This document shows positions 7,294 through 14,114 of a stretch of DNA of 21,555 nt, piece after piece (the stretch's first letter is position 1; each line of letters begins with the position of its first letter). The stretch comes from Chloroflexota bacterium (GTDB lineage: Bacteria > Chloroflexota > FW602-bin22 > JACPRP01). Below the pieces are notes generated by a model. That model made no database searches. It was not told the origin of the DNA and saw nothing but the letters and a program-made list of their open reading frames with translations. The stretch lies in contig JACQUC010000242.1 of NCBI GenBank assembly GCA_016210495.1, positions 1-21,555 on the forward strand, given 5' to 3'. A program made the position numbers and the translations under genes.

Positions 7294-8832
7294 ATGCGAG
7301 CGGTATCCAAGGGCAGGATTATTCTGGTATTTCTTCTGATCGCCACGGTGGTGTCCACGCTGGCCTGCGGGCCGGGGGCGACGTCGGACACGCAGCGAAA
7401 GCGCGAGCTGGTGATCGCGCAGGCGATCGATCCCACTACCCTCGATCCCACGGCAACCATCAAGACGGTGAACGTGATGCTCAATGCACATCTGTACGAT
7501 CCCCTCATCAACCGGGATCGCACGGGGAAGCTGGAGGGCAGGCTGGCGGAGCGCTGGGAGAACCCCAACTCCACGACCTGGCGCTTCTTCTTGCGCAAGG
7601 GGGTCAAGTTCCACAACGGCGAGGAGTTCAACGCCGAGTCGGCGAAGCTATCGCTGGACCGGGTTCGTGACTCAAAGATCTCCGAGGCGACGGCGAGCTT
7701 CAGCACGATCGAGTCGGTGACCATCGTCGACACCTACACCATCGACATCAAGACGAAGGCCCCTGACCCGCTGCTCCTGCAACGGCTGGCGGATCAGCCG
7801 TCCATGGTGCCGCCTGGCGCCTTGAAGACCAAAGGCGACGAGGAGTTCGCTCGCAATCCGGTGGGCACCGGTCCTTTCCAGTTCGTGGAATGGGTGCGCG
7901 GCAACCGGATCGCCTTCAAGGCCAATCCCCAGTATTGGCGAGGTGCGCCCAAGTTTGATAGCCTTGTGTTCAAGGTGATTCCGGAAGGCGCGACGCGCGT
8001 CGCGGCGCTGCAGACCGGCGAAGTGGATATCGCAATCGCCGTGCCCCCGGGAATCGTAGACACTGTGAAAAAGAGCGGCAATGCCCGCATCGTCACGGCG
8101 CCGCTGGCCAACGACGTCCACATCGGCTTCAAGGCCAATGAGCCGCCGTTCAACGACGTTCGCGTTCGGCAGGCTCTGAACTACGCCGTGAACAAGAAGG
8201 CGATCGTGGAGAGCGTGTTGGGCGGCTTCGCACGGCTTACCGGACAGCCGTCTCCTGAAGGCGTGTTTGGCTACAATGCGAAGCTGCAACCGTACCCATA
8301 TGACCAACAGAAAGCGCGCCAGTTGCTCGCGGAGGCCGGTCATGCCAACGGACTAACGGTCGATCTGACGTTCGCGGACGGGTTCGTGCCTAACGGCAAA
8401 GAGGTAATGGAGGCGGTCGCCGAACAGCTTCGCGCGGTTGGCGTGACGTCCCGGCTGAATCAGGTCGACGTGGCCAGCTTCTCACCGCTGGGTCGGGCCG
8501 GCCGAATGACGCCGCTGTTTGCGACGTACACGCTCACGCGCAACTTCGACACCGACGAGATGCTCCAAAACCCGCTCACGACGCAGGGGCCCTGGAACCA
8601 CGGGCGCTATTCCAACGCACGAATCGACGTGATAGTGAAGGAAGCGGTCTCGATCCTCGACCAGGCGCAACGGCAACGGCTGTACGAGGAGGCCAACCAG
8701 ATTCTCCACGACGACGCTGCGTGGCTGTACCTGTACAATCCGATGTCCGTCTGGGGCATCGCCAACAGCGTCGAGTTTGAGGCGCGTCCGGACGATCTGG
8801 TCAAAGTCTACGACGAAGTGCGGCGCAAGTAG
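7294..8832 (+). CDS. ABC transporter substrate-binding lipoprotein, peptide/nickel type (copy 2)
   Basis: A 512-residue protein that aligns without gaps over its whole length with the preceding gene product; by eye about 80-odd residues differ, roughly 84-85% identity (not computed). It has the same lipoprotein signal (lipobox TLAC) and the same SBP_bac_5 landmarks (LYDPLINRD, GVKFHNGEEF, NPVGTGPFQF). Differences are spread out, with a small concentration just after the lipobox (positions about 44-62) and around 125-135, which may alter ligand preference. Start ATG 7294 has GGAG nine bases upstream; an in-frame GTG at 7249 lies inside the hairpin. This is a tandem duplication that has diverged under protein-level constraint, presumably giving the following permeases two receptors. 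Confidence 0.93.
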   Translation: MRAVSKGRIILVFLLIATVVSTLACGPGATSDTQRKRELVIAQAIDPTTLDPTATIKTVNVMLNAHLYDPLINRDRTGKLEGRLAERWENPNSTTWRFFLRKGVKFHNGEEFNAESAKLSLDRVRDSKISEATASFSTIESVTIVDTYTIDIKTKAPDPLLLQRLADQPSMVPPGALKTKGDEEFARNPVGTGPFQFVEWVRGNRIAFKANPQYWRGAPKFDSLVFKVIPEGATRVAALQTGEVDIAIAVPPGIVDTVKKSGNARIVTAPLANDVHIGFKANEPPFNDVRVRQALNYAVNKKAIVESVLGGFARLTGQPSPEGVFGYNAKLQPYPYDQQKARQLLAEAGHANGLTVDLTFADGFVPNGKEVMEAVAEQLRAVGVTSRLNQVDVASFSPLGRAGRMTPLFATYTLTRNFDTDEMLQNPLTTQGPWNHGRYSNARIDVIVKEAVSILDQAQRQRLYEEANQILHDDAAWLYLYNPMSVWGIANSVEFEARPDDLVKVYDEVRRK

Positions 8833-8857
8833 GGACGTCCGCCTTAGGCGGACGCCC
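8832..8857. repeat. Palindrome CGTCCGCCT-T-AGGCGGACG
   Basis: A perfect 9-bp inverted repeat (8836-8844 and 8846-8854) around a single T, extendable by GGG/CCC with one bulged A. It starts at the stop codon of the second binding-protein gene. There is no T-run on the plus strand. It may act as a 3' stabiliser or weak terminator separating the abundant binding-protein message from the permeases, or it may be a repeat element. Confidence 0.7.
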
Positions 8858-8981
8858 CGTGCGAATGGCCGCCGGTTGTCGTGCCGGTTAGAACGCAGGG
8901 TGTAGCTGTGGGGGTTGGTGTGGCAGGCGGGAATGCCGCGCGCATTCCGCCGCTGGTGATGTTTGGGGGAGGACCGGCTTC

Positions 8982-9905
8982 GTGCTGAGCGGGAGATACC
9001 TGGTAGCACGGCTGTTGGGCGCCGTCCTTGTGCTGTGGGGCGTGACGACGGTTGCCTTCGTGGTGCTGCGCCTTTCAGGGGATCCGGTCCTCCTCCTGGT
9101 TCCCGCGGAGGCCACCGCCGCCGACATCGAGGAGATGCGCACGGTGCTGGGCCTCGCGGACCCGATTCCGCAGCAGTATGTGCGGTTCCTGGGCGGCGCG
9201 GTTCGGGGCGATTTCGGGAACTCACTCTGGCAGAGGCAACCGGCTCTTCCGCTGGTACTGGAGCGTCTTCCCGCAACCACCATCCTGGCGCTGGCAGCGT
9301 TGTTCCTGGCCGTGGTCGTGGCCATACCGTCGGGAATATTCGCCGCCACCCGCGCCGGCTCGCCCCTCGACACACTAAGTATGTTGCTCGCCGTGATCGG
9401 CCAGTCCATGCCACACTTTTGGCTTGGCCTGATGCTCCTGCTCCTCTTCGCGGTGCAGTTGCGCTGGCTGCCGGCCACTGTCGACAACAGCCCTCGATCC
9501 CTGGTTTTGCCAGCGGCGACGCTGGGCCTGGCCCTTATGGCCAGAATCGCGCGGCTGTCCAGGTCCGGTATGCTCGAGGTATTGGAGCAGGATTATATCC
9601 GCACCGCCCGCGCCAAGGGGCTGCACGAGCGAGTGGTGCTCTACCGGCACGCCCTAAAGAACGCTTCGCTGGCAATCGTCACGGTGATCGGCCTGCAACT
9701 GGGTTACCTGCTTGGTGGCACGGTCATCGTCGAGACCGTTTTCGGCTGGCCTGGCATAGGCTCACTGGCGATTTCGGCTATCAGCCACCGCGACTATCCG
9801 GTGGTGCAAGCGGTGGTGATTATGTCGGCGGCGCTATTGGTGCTGCTCAACATTCTGGTGGACATGGTCTACACCTGGCTAGATCCACGGATAAAGTACC
9901 ATTAG
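8982..9905 (+). CDS. ABC transporter permease, DppB/OppB type
   Basis: A 307-residue inner-membrane permease of the peptide/nickel ABC importer family (BPD_transp_1). Six hydrophobic segments are visible at about 8-29, 99-122, 131-158, 165-180, 209-233 and 257-282. The cytoplasmic EAA loop that contacts the ATPase is at about 184-208 (DYIRTARAKGLHERVVLYRHALKNA, interrupted here only for reference to its key residues Arg, Ala, Lys-Gly). The C-terminus LDPRIKYH is typical of DppB proteins. Start GTG 8982 has GGAGG nine bases upstream. The gap to the binding-protein gene is 149 bp. The partner permease follows after a repeat-containing gap of 96 bp. Confidence 0.92.
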   Translation: MLSGRYLVARLLGAVLVLWGVTTVAFVVLRLSGDPVLLLVPAEATAADIEEMRTVLGLADPIPQQYVRFLGGAVRGDFGNSLWQRQPALPLVLERLPATTILALAALFLAVVVAIPSGIFAATRAGSPLDTLSMLLAVIGQSMPHFWLGLMLLLLFAVQLRWLPATVDNSPRSLVLPAATLGLALMARIARLSRSGMLEVLEQDYIRTARAKGLHERVVLYRHALKNASLAIVTVIGLQLGYLLGGTVIVETVFGWPGIGSLAISAISHRDYPVVQAVVIMSAALLVLLNILVDMVYTWLDPRIKYH

Positions 9906-9958
9906 CCGTGTATTTCGTGGTGACTGGGTACGTGGTAACTCCACCAGGGAATACACGG
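9906..9958. repeat. Imperfect inverted repeat between the two permease genes
   Basis: CCGTGTATTTCGTGGT (9906-9921) pairs with ACCAGGGAATACACGG (9943-9958) at 14 of 16 positions around a 21-base loop. It lies immediately after the dppB-like stop codon. A partial extra unit, GGCACGG, follows at 9961-9967. Confidence 0.65.
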
Positions 9959-10001
9959 AAGGCACGGAAAAAATGGAACAGGCGGGAACCTGAGGGAGGA
10001 A

Positions 10002-10889
10002 ATGGCAAGGCCGCGGAGGAGTATTCTGGGTCTGGCTCGCTTGATTGTGATCGACCACTGGGGGGCCACGTTCGGGGGGGCGATCCTGGCCGCGGTGGTG
10101 CTGGCAGCGGTTCTGGCAGAGTGGCTGGCACCCAGCAATCCGATCGTGCAGAACCTTGGCAATCGTCTCGCCGAGCCATCGTGGTTGTCCGGCGGGAGCT
10201 CGGGCCACCTGCTGGGGACCGACCAGCTCGGGCGCGACGTTTTGAGTCGATTGATCTGGGGTGCGCGCGTCTCGTTGAGCGTGGGGGTCGCCGCGGTGCT
10301 GATCGCCGGCGCATCCGGAATCGTTCTCGGCCTCGTCTCTGGCTACTACGGCGGCCTCTGGGATCACGTGATAATGAGACTGGCCGACATTCGGCTGGCA
10401 TTCCCCTTTGTGATGCTGGCGCTACTGGTGGTCGCCGCCTTTGGACCCGGCATCGAGGGCATCCTCGTCGTGCTCGGCGGAACAGGATGGGTCGTCTACG
10501 CGCGACTGGTGCGCGGGGAGGTGCTCTCGTTGCGCGAGCGCGAGTTCGTGCTGGCGAGTCGGGCTATTGGCGCCGGCGCACCTCGGATCATGCGGCTACA
10601 CATACTTCCCAATGTTATGACGCCCGTGATCGTCGTGGCCAGCCTGCAACTGGCGGAGATGATCGTGGCCGAGGCGGCGCTCAGCTTCCTTGGGCTGGGC
10701 GTGCGCGCCCCGGAGCCCTCTTGGGGAAGCATGCTGGCCGACGGGCGCACTTACATCGCCCGGGCGTGGTGGCTGGCGACTTTCCCTGGCATAGCCATCT
10801 CGCTCACGGTGCTGGCCGCCAACACATTGGGCGATTGGGTGCGAGACCAGATGGACCCGCGCATGCGGGGTAGGACGCCGACGGTGTGA
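10002..10889 (+). CDS. ABC transporter permease, DppC/OppC type
   Basis: A 295-residue inner-membrane permease, partner of the DppB-type protein. Diagnostic features are an N-terminal membrane segment (about 20-43), the DppC signature LGTDQLGRDVLSRLIWGARVSL (about residues 71-92, key residues Thr-Asp and Gly-Arg-Asp), further membrane segments at about 93-113, 130-150, 197-215 and 252-275, and the EAA loop REFVLASRAIGAGAP at about 170-184. The C-terminus DQMDPRMRG is typical. GGGAGGA precedes ATG 10002 by only one base, which is closer than usual; an ATG at 9973 is out of frame. The DppD and DppF ATPases that normally complete such operons do not follow; a glycine cleavage operon begins instead. 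Confidence 0.92.
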   Translation: MARPRRSILGLARLIVIDHWGATFGGAILAAVVLAAVLAEWLAPSNPIVQNLGNRLAEPSWLSGGSSGHLLGTDQLGRDVLSRLIWGARVSLSVGVAAVLIAGASGIVLGLVSGYYGGLWDHVIMRLADIRLAFPFVMLALLVVAAFGPGIEGILVVLGGTGWVVYARLVRGEVLSLREREFVLASRAIGAGAPRIMRLHILPNVMTPVIVVASLQLAEMIVAEAALSFLGLGVRAPEPSWGSMLADGRTYIARAWWLATFPGIAISLTVLAANTLGDWVRDQMDPRMRGRTPTV

Positions 10890-10911
10890 AAGGCGGCAGT
10901 CGGCCAACCCT

Positions 10912-10965
10912 GGCCGGCTTGGGTGTCCTTTGGCGCCCTGATACATCGGGGTCGCCGTCAACCCG
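10912..10965 (+). repeat. Dispersed palindromic repeat, copy 2
   Basis: This about 54-bp stretch matches the reverse complement of 2355-2409 with roughly six differences. Two of the changes fall in the central palindrome (GGCGCCCTGATACATCGGGGTCGCC), and the hairpin is retained through one G-T pair and a bulged T. Immediately before it is a small GGCCA-ACCC-TGGCC hairpin (10902-10914). It lies between the importer permeases and the glycine cleavage operon. Confidence 0.8.
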
Positions 10966-11024
10966 GTTGGCAGGCACCGTTGTTTATTGTGAACTTGCCT
11001 GACTGGTGCTAACGGCCGGATACC

Positions 11025-11033
11025 TGCTATAAT
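11025..11033 (+). promoter_or_regulatory. Extended -10 promoter of the glycine cleavage operon
   Basis: TGC followed by a perfect TATAAT (11028-11033) is an extended -10 element. No good -35 box is found at 16-18 bases upstream, as is common for this promoter class. Transcription would start near 11040, about 30 bases before gcvT. The short leader leaves no room for a glycine riboswitch downstream of the start. Confidence 0.65.
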
Positions 11034-11070
11034 ATTTATGATAAGCTGTTGATCCGGCGGGTAGAGCAGG

Positions 11071-12162
11071 TTGCAAGCCGTTCCAAAGAAATCCCCTCTA
11101 TACGATATTCACGTGAGTCTGGGCGCGCGAATGATGGAGTTCGCCGGCTGGCTCATGCCCGTGCAATACACCAGCATCTTGCAGGAGCATAGTGCGGTTC
11201 GCCGCGCGGCTGGCCTCTTCGACCTGTGCCACATGGGGCAGATCGAAATCGGCGGCGACCGTGCGCTGGAACAAGTGCAGCTTCTCACCACAAACGACGC
11301 CTCCAGGCTTGCCGTCGGACAGGCGCAATACACCCTCTTGTGCTACGAGGACGGCGGCGTGGTTGACGACGTGCTGGTCTACCGGATTCCGCAAAGCTAC
11401 CTCGTGGTCGTCAACGCCGCGAACACCGCCAAGGACTACCGCTGGATACGAGATCGGCAGTTACCTGGAACACAGATCGACGACGTTTCAGAACACACGG
11501 GGATGCTGGCCCTGCAGGGCCCGCTCGCGCAGAAGCTGCTCCAGCCGCTGGCTGACTTCGACCTGGCGAACCTGGCCTACTTCCACTGTGCCCCAGGCTC
11601 GGTCTGTGGCATCCGCTGCCTGGTGGCCAGAACCGGCTACACGGGCGAGGATGGTTTCGAGTTGCTCTGCGCAAGCGGCGAGACGGAACGGCTATGGCGA
11701 GGGATCGTGGAGCGCGGCAGCCCGCGCCCGCAGCCTTGCGGCCTGGGCGCCCGGGACACGCTTCGCCTGGAGGCAAAGTTGTCGCTCTACGGCCACGAGC
11801 TGGACGAAACCACGAATCCGCTGGAGGCGGGCCTGGCGTGGGCCGTGAAATTTGACAAGCCGGATTTCATTGGCAAGAAAGCTCTATTGGCCATCAAACA
11901 GCAGGGAGTGCGGCGCAAGCTGGTTGGGTTAGTTATGATTGACAGGGGCATAGCGCGAGCGGGCTTTCCCGTTCTAAAAGAAGGCCGGACGGTGGGCAAG
12001 GTCACGAGTGGCAGCTACTCCCCAACCTTGGAAAAGAACATCGCTCTGGCCTACGTGTCGGCGGACCTAGCGACAGTCGGCGAGGAGATGGCGGTCGAGG
12101 TGCGCGGGCAACCGCTGCGCGCGCGAATAGTTCCCACGCCTTTCTACAGGAGGCAGTCGTAG
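11071..12162 (+). CDS. gcvT: Glycine cleavage system T protein (aminomethyltransferase)
   Basis: A 363-residue protein. GcvT takes the aminomethyl group held on lipoyl-GcvH, transfers the methylene to tetrahydrofolate and releases ammonia. The N-terminal folate-binding domain begins SPLYDIHVSLGARMMEFAGWLMPVQY, the expected GcvT opening, and has the catalytic acidic pair in GGVVDDVLVY (Asp99/Asp100). GYTGEDGFEL at about 187-196 and the C-terminal barrel domain with AYVSADLATVGEEMAVEVRG complete the family pattern. The TTG at 11071 is chosen as start because family similarity runs right up to it; the first ATG (11131) would remove conserved residues. It is the first gene of the operon, 44 bp ahead of gcvH. 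Confidence 0.95.
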   Translation: MQAVPKKSPLYDIHVSLGARMMEFAGWLMPVQYTSILQEHSAVRRAAGLFDLCHMGQIEIGGDRALEQVQLLTTNDASRLAVGQAQYTLLCYEDGGVVDDVLVYRIPQSYLVVVNAANTAKDYRWIRDRQLPGTQIDDVSEHTGMLALQGPLAQKLLQPLADFDLANLAYFHCAPGSVCGIRCLVARTGYTGEDGFELLCASGETERLWRGIVERGSPRPQPCGLGARDTLRLEAKLSLYGHELDETTNPLEAGLAWAVKFDKPDFIGKKALLAIKQQGVRRKLVGLVMIDRGIARAGFPVLKEGRTVGKVTSGSYSPTLEKNIALAYVSADLATVGEEMAVEVRGQPLRARIVPTPFYRRQS

Positions 12163-12206
12163 GGGCGCGGAGACCGCGCTCGATCAGATGGCAGGGAGGA
12201 TATCAT

Positions 12207-12599
12207 ATGGCCGAGATTCCCGGCGACTTGAACTATACCAAGGAGCACGAGTGGGTGCGGGTGAGCGATGGAATGGCGACCATCGGCATAACCGATTACG
12301 CCCAGGAGCAGTTGGGGGACGTCGTGTTCGTCGAGCTGCCGCCGGTTGGCAGGGAGGTCAAGCAGTTCGACGCCTTCGGCGTGATCGAATCGGTCAAAGC
12401 GGCGTCCGATCTGTACACTCCCGTGAGCGGCACAGTGGTGGAAGCAAACCAGGCGGTGCAGAGCCAGCCGGAAATGGTCAACCAGTCGCCGTACGACAAG
12501 GCCTGGATGGTGCGGGTCAAGCTCAGCAATCCAAAGGAGTTGGAAGTGCTGATGTCGCCCGCGGACTATGAAGCGTACGTAGCGACCCTGGCAGATTAG
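12207..12599 (+). CDS. gcvH: Glycine cleavage system H protein (lipoyl carrier)
   Basis: A 130-residue lipoyl carrier protein that shuttles the aminomethyl intermediate between the P, T and L proteins. The lipoylated lysine is Lys64 in GVIESVKAASDLYTPVSG, the canonical ESVKA motif. The start KEHEWVRV and the central GDVVFVELPPVG are also typical. A strong ribosome-binding site GGAGGA lies six bases before ATG 12207. Length matches the family. It is separated from gcvPA by a gap of about 160 bp filled by palindromes. Confidence 0.96.
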   Translation: MAEIPGDLNYTKEHEWVRVSDGMATIGITDYAQEQLGDVVFVELPPVGREVKQFDAFGVIESVKAASDLYTPVSGTVVEANQAVQSQPEMVNQSPYDKAWMVRVKLSNPKELEVLMSPADYEAYVATLAD

Positions 12600-12645
12600 C
12601 TCGTTTTGGGGGCAAGGGTAAGTGATCCGCCGCATCCCAGCCCCA

Positions 12646-12721
12646 GGCGAGGTCTCCTCGCCCCTGCGGATCTGCCAGGCTGCGACGCCCTGCCCCCGAC
12701 GGGGCGAGGAGACCTCGCCCC
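12646..12721. repeat. Perfect 19-bp inverted repeat, each arm itself a hairpin
   Basis: GGCGAGGTCTCCTCGCCCC (12646-12664) is repeated as its exact complement at 12701-12719, 36 bases away. Each arm is also self-complementary: GGCGAGG-TCT-CCTCGCC on the left and GGGGCGAGG-AGA-CCTCGCCCC (12701-12721) on the right. The structure can therefore form one long stem or two short ones. It lies between gcvH and gcvPA. Confidence 0.85.
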
Positions 12722-12758
12722 TACGCTGCGAAGGCGCGGCTTTCAGGAGTCCGGAGCC

Positions 12759-14114
12759 ATGAATTATGTTCCCAACACGGATGTCGACGTAGCGACGATG
12801 CTCGAAGCCATAGGCAACGGGTCGGTCCACGAGCTTTTCGAGGCGATACCGGAGCACCTGCGGCGGCCGGTTCTGGGTTTGCCAGAGGCTCTCCCCGAGA
12901 TTGGCGTGCACCGACTGATGGAGGAACTGGCCGGCCGCAGTGCAAGCACACGCGATTACGCCTGCTTTCTCGGAGCGGGCGCTTACCTTCATTTCATCCC
13001 GAGCGTGGTACATCATATCAGCGGGCGCTCAGAGTTCTACACGTCTTACACGCCGTATCAGGCCGAGGCCAGCCAGGGCACCTTGCAGGCGATATTCGAG
13101 TACCAGAGCGCCATCTGCCAGTTGACGGGTATGGACGTTTGCAACTCCTCGATGTACGACGGGGCCTCGGCGGTGGCCGAGGCGGCCATTCTGGCGCATC
13201 GCGCTAATGGCAGAAGCAGAATTGTGGTGGCGCCGACGGTGCACCCGGAGTACCTGGCCGTGATGAGAGCTTACACGTCAGAGCTCGGCCTCGACGTCGA
13301 CGTGGACTGGGGTCGCCAGGGACTGGTCCGTACCGGCAGGATCGAGCCGCCGGACGCCGCCGCCGCGCTGGGCGACGATGCCGCGTGTTTGATCGTGCAG
13401 CAGCCGAACTTCCTCGGTTGCCTCGAAGACGTCGTGCGCCTGGCCGAAGCTGCGCATAATGCTGGCGCGCTGTTCGTCGTCGCGGCGGACCCAATTTCCC
13501 TGGGCATTCTCAAGGCGCCTGGCTCATACGGCGCCGACGTGGTGGTGGGCGACGGGCAGCCGCTGGGAAATCCGCTCAATTTCGGCGGCCCGTCTTTCGG
13601 GATTTTCGCGGCTCGCGAGAAGCTCGTCCGGCTGATGCCCGGACGCATCGTCGGCCAGACCGCCGACGCAGCCGGCCGGAGAGGGTATGTTCTGACGTTG
13701 CAGACCAGGGAGCCGCAAATCCGTCGCGAGAACGCGACCTCGAACAACTACACCAACCAGCCGCTGAACGCGCTGGCCGGGCTGGTCTACCTGTCAGCCA
13801 TGGGCAAGCAGGGATTGAGGCGCGTGGCGGAGCTGTGTGTGCAGAAATCCCACTACGCGGCGCAGTGCATAGCCGAGCTGCCCAGCTTTGAGCTGGCGTT
13901 CACCACGCCCTTCTTCCAGGAGTTTGTCGTCAGGTGTGCCAAGGCGCCGCATGACATTAACGCCAGGCTTCTGGAGCAGAACATGCTGGGTGGCTTCGAG
14001 CTAGGAAGGTACTACCCTGAGCTAGCGGATTGCATGCTCCTTTGCGTGACTGAAATGAGCACGCGAGAAGAGATAGAGCGGTTGGTGGGCGTGCTGAGAG
14101 GCGAGAATGACTGA
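12759..14114 (+). CDS. gcvPA: Glycine dehydrogenase (decarboxylating) subunit 1
   Basis: A 451-residue N-terminal-half subunit of the split P protein, which with subunit 2 decarboxylates glycine and loads the aminomethyl group onto GcvH. The family start MNYVPNT, YTPYQAEASQGTLQAIFEYQ and the late NEALT-like region RRENATSNNYTNQPLNALAGLVYLSAMGKQG are visible (the last as separate conserved blocks around RREN and NQ). As expected it lacks the PLP lysine, which is in subunit 2. ATG 12759 is chosen because it begins the conserved family sequence and has AGGAG nine bases upstream. The open frame extends back to 12606, but that stretch is the translated palindrome region. Its stop overlaps gcvPB by 8 bases. 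Confidence 0.95.
   Translation: MNYVPNTDVDVATMLEAIGNGSVHELFEAIPEHLRRPVLGLPEALPEIGVHRLMEELAGRSASTRDYACFLGAGAYLHFIPSVVHHISGRSEFYTSYTPYQAEASQGTLQAIFEYQSAICQLTGMDVCNSSMYDGASAVAEAAILAHRANGRSRIVVAPTVHPEYLAVMRAYTSELGLDVDVDWGRQGLVRTGRIEPPDAAAALGDDAACLIVQQPNFLGCLEDVVRLAEAAHNAGALFVVAADPISLGILKAPGSYGADVVVGDGQPLGNPLNFGGPSFGIFAAREKLVRLMPGRIVGQTADAAGRRGYVLTLQTREPQIRRENATSNNYTNQPLNALAGLVYLSAMGKQGLRRVAELCVQKSHYAAQCIAELPSFELAFTTPFFQEFVVRCAKAPHDINARLLEQNMLGGFELGRYYPELADCMLLCVTEMSTREEIERLVGVLRGEND

Noticed and set aside
8963..10873. A long plus-strand open frame of about 636 codons across both permease genes
   Set aside because: It runs in another frame through two clear membrane permease genes and their gap; its translation is Arg/Gly-rich with no domain, a typical shadow of high-GC coding DNA.
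10890..11070. Glycine riboswitch ahead of gcvT
   Set aside because: No tandem aptamer-like conserved core was seen; the space is occupied by the dispersed repeat and an extended -10 promoter with only about 30 bases of leader.
12606..12758. N-terminal extension of GcvPA by 51 residues
   Set aside because: The extension is the translated inverted-repeat region; the conserved family start and a good ribosome-binding site are at 12759.
2210..12758. The intergenic palindromes as a CRISPR array or tandem repeat locus
   Set aside because: The elements are spread over 10 kb, mostly of unrelated sequence, without regular spacers, and no cas gene is present.
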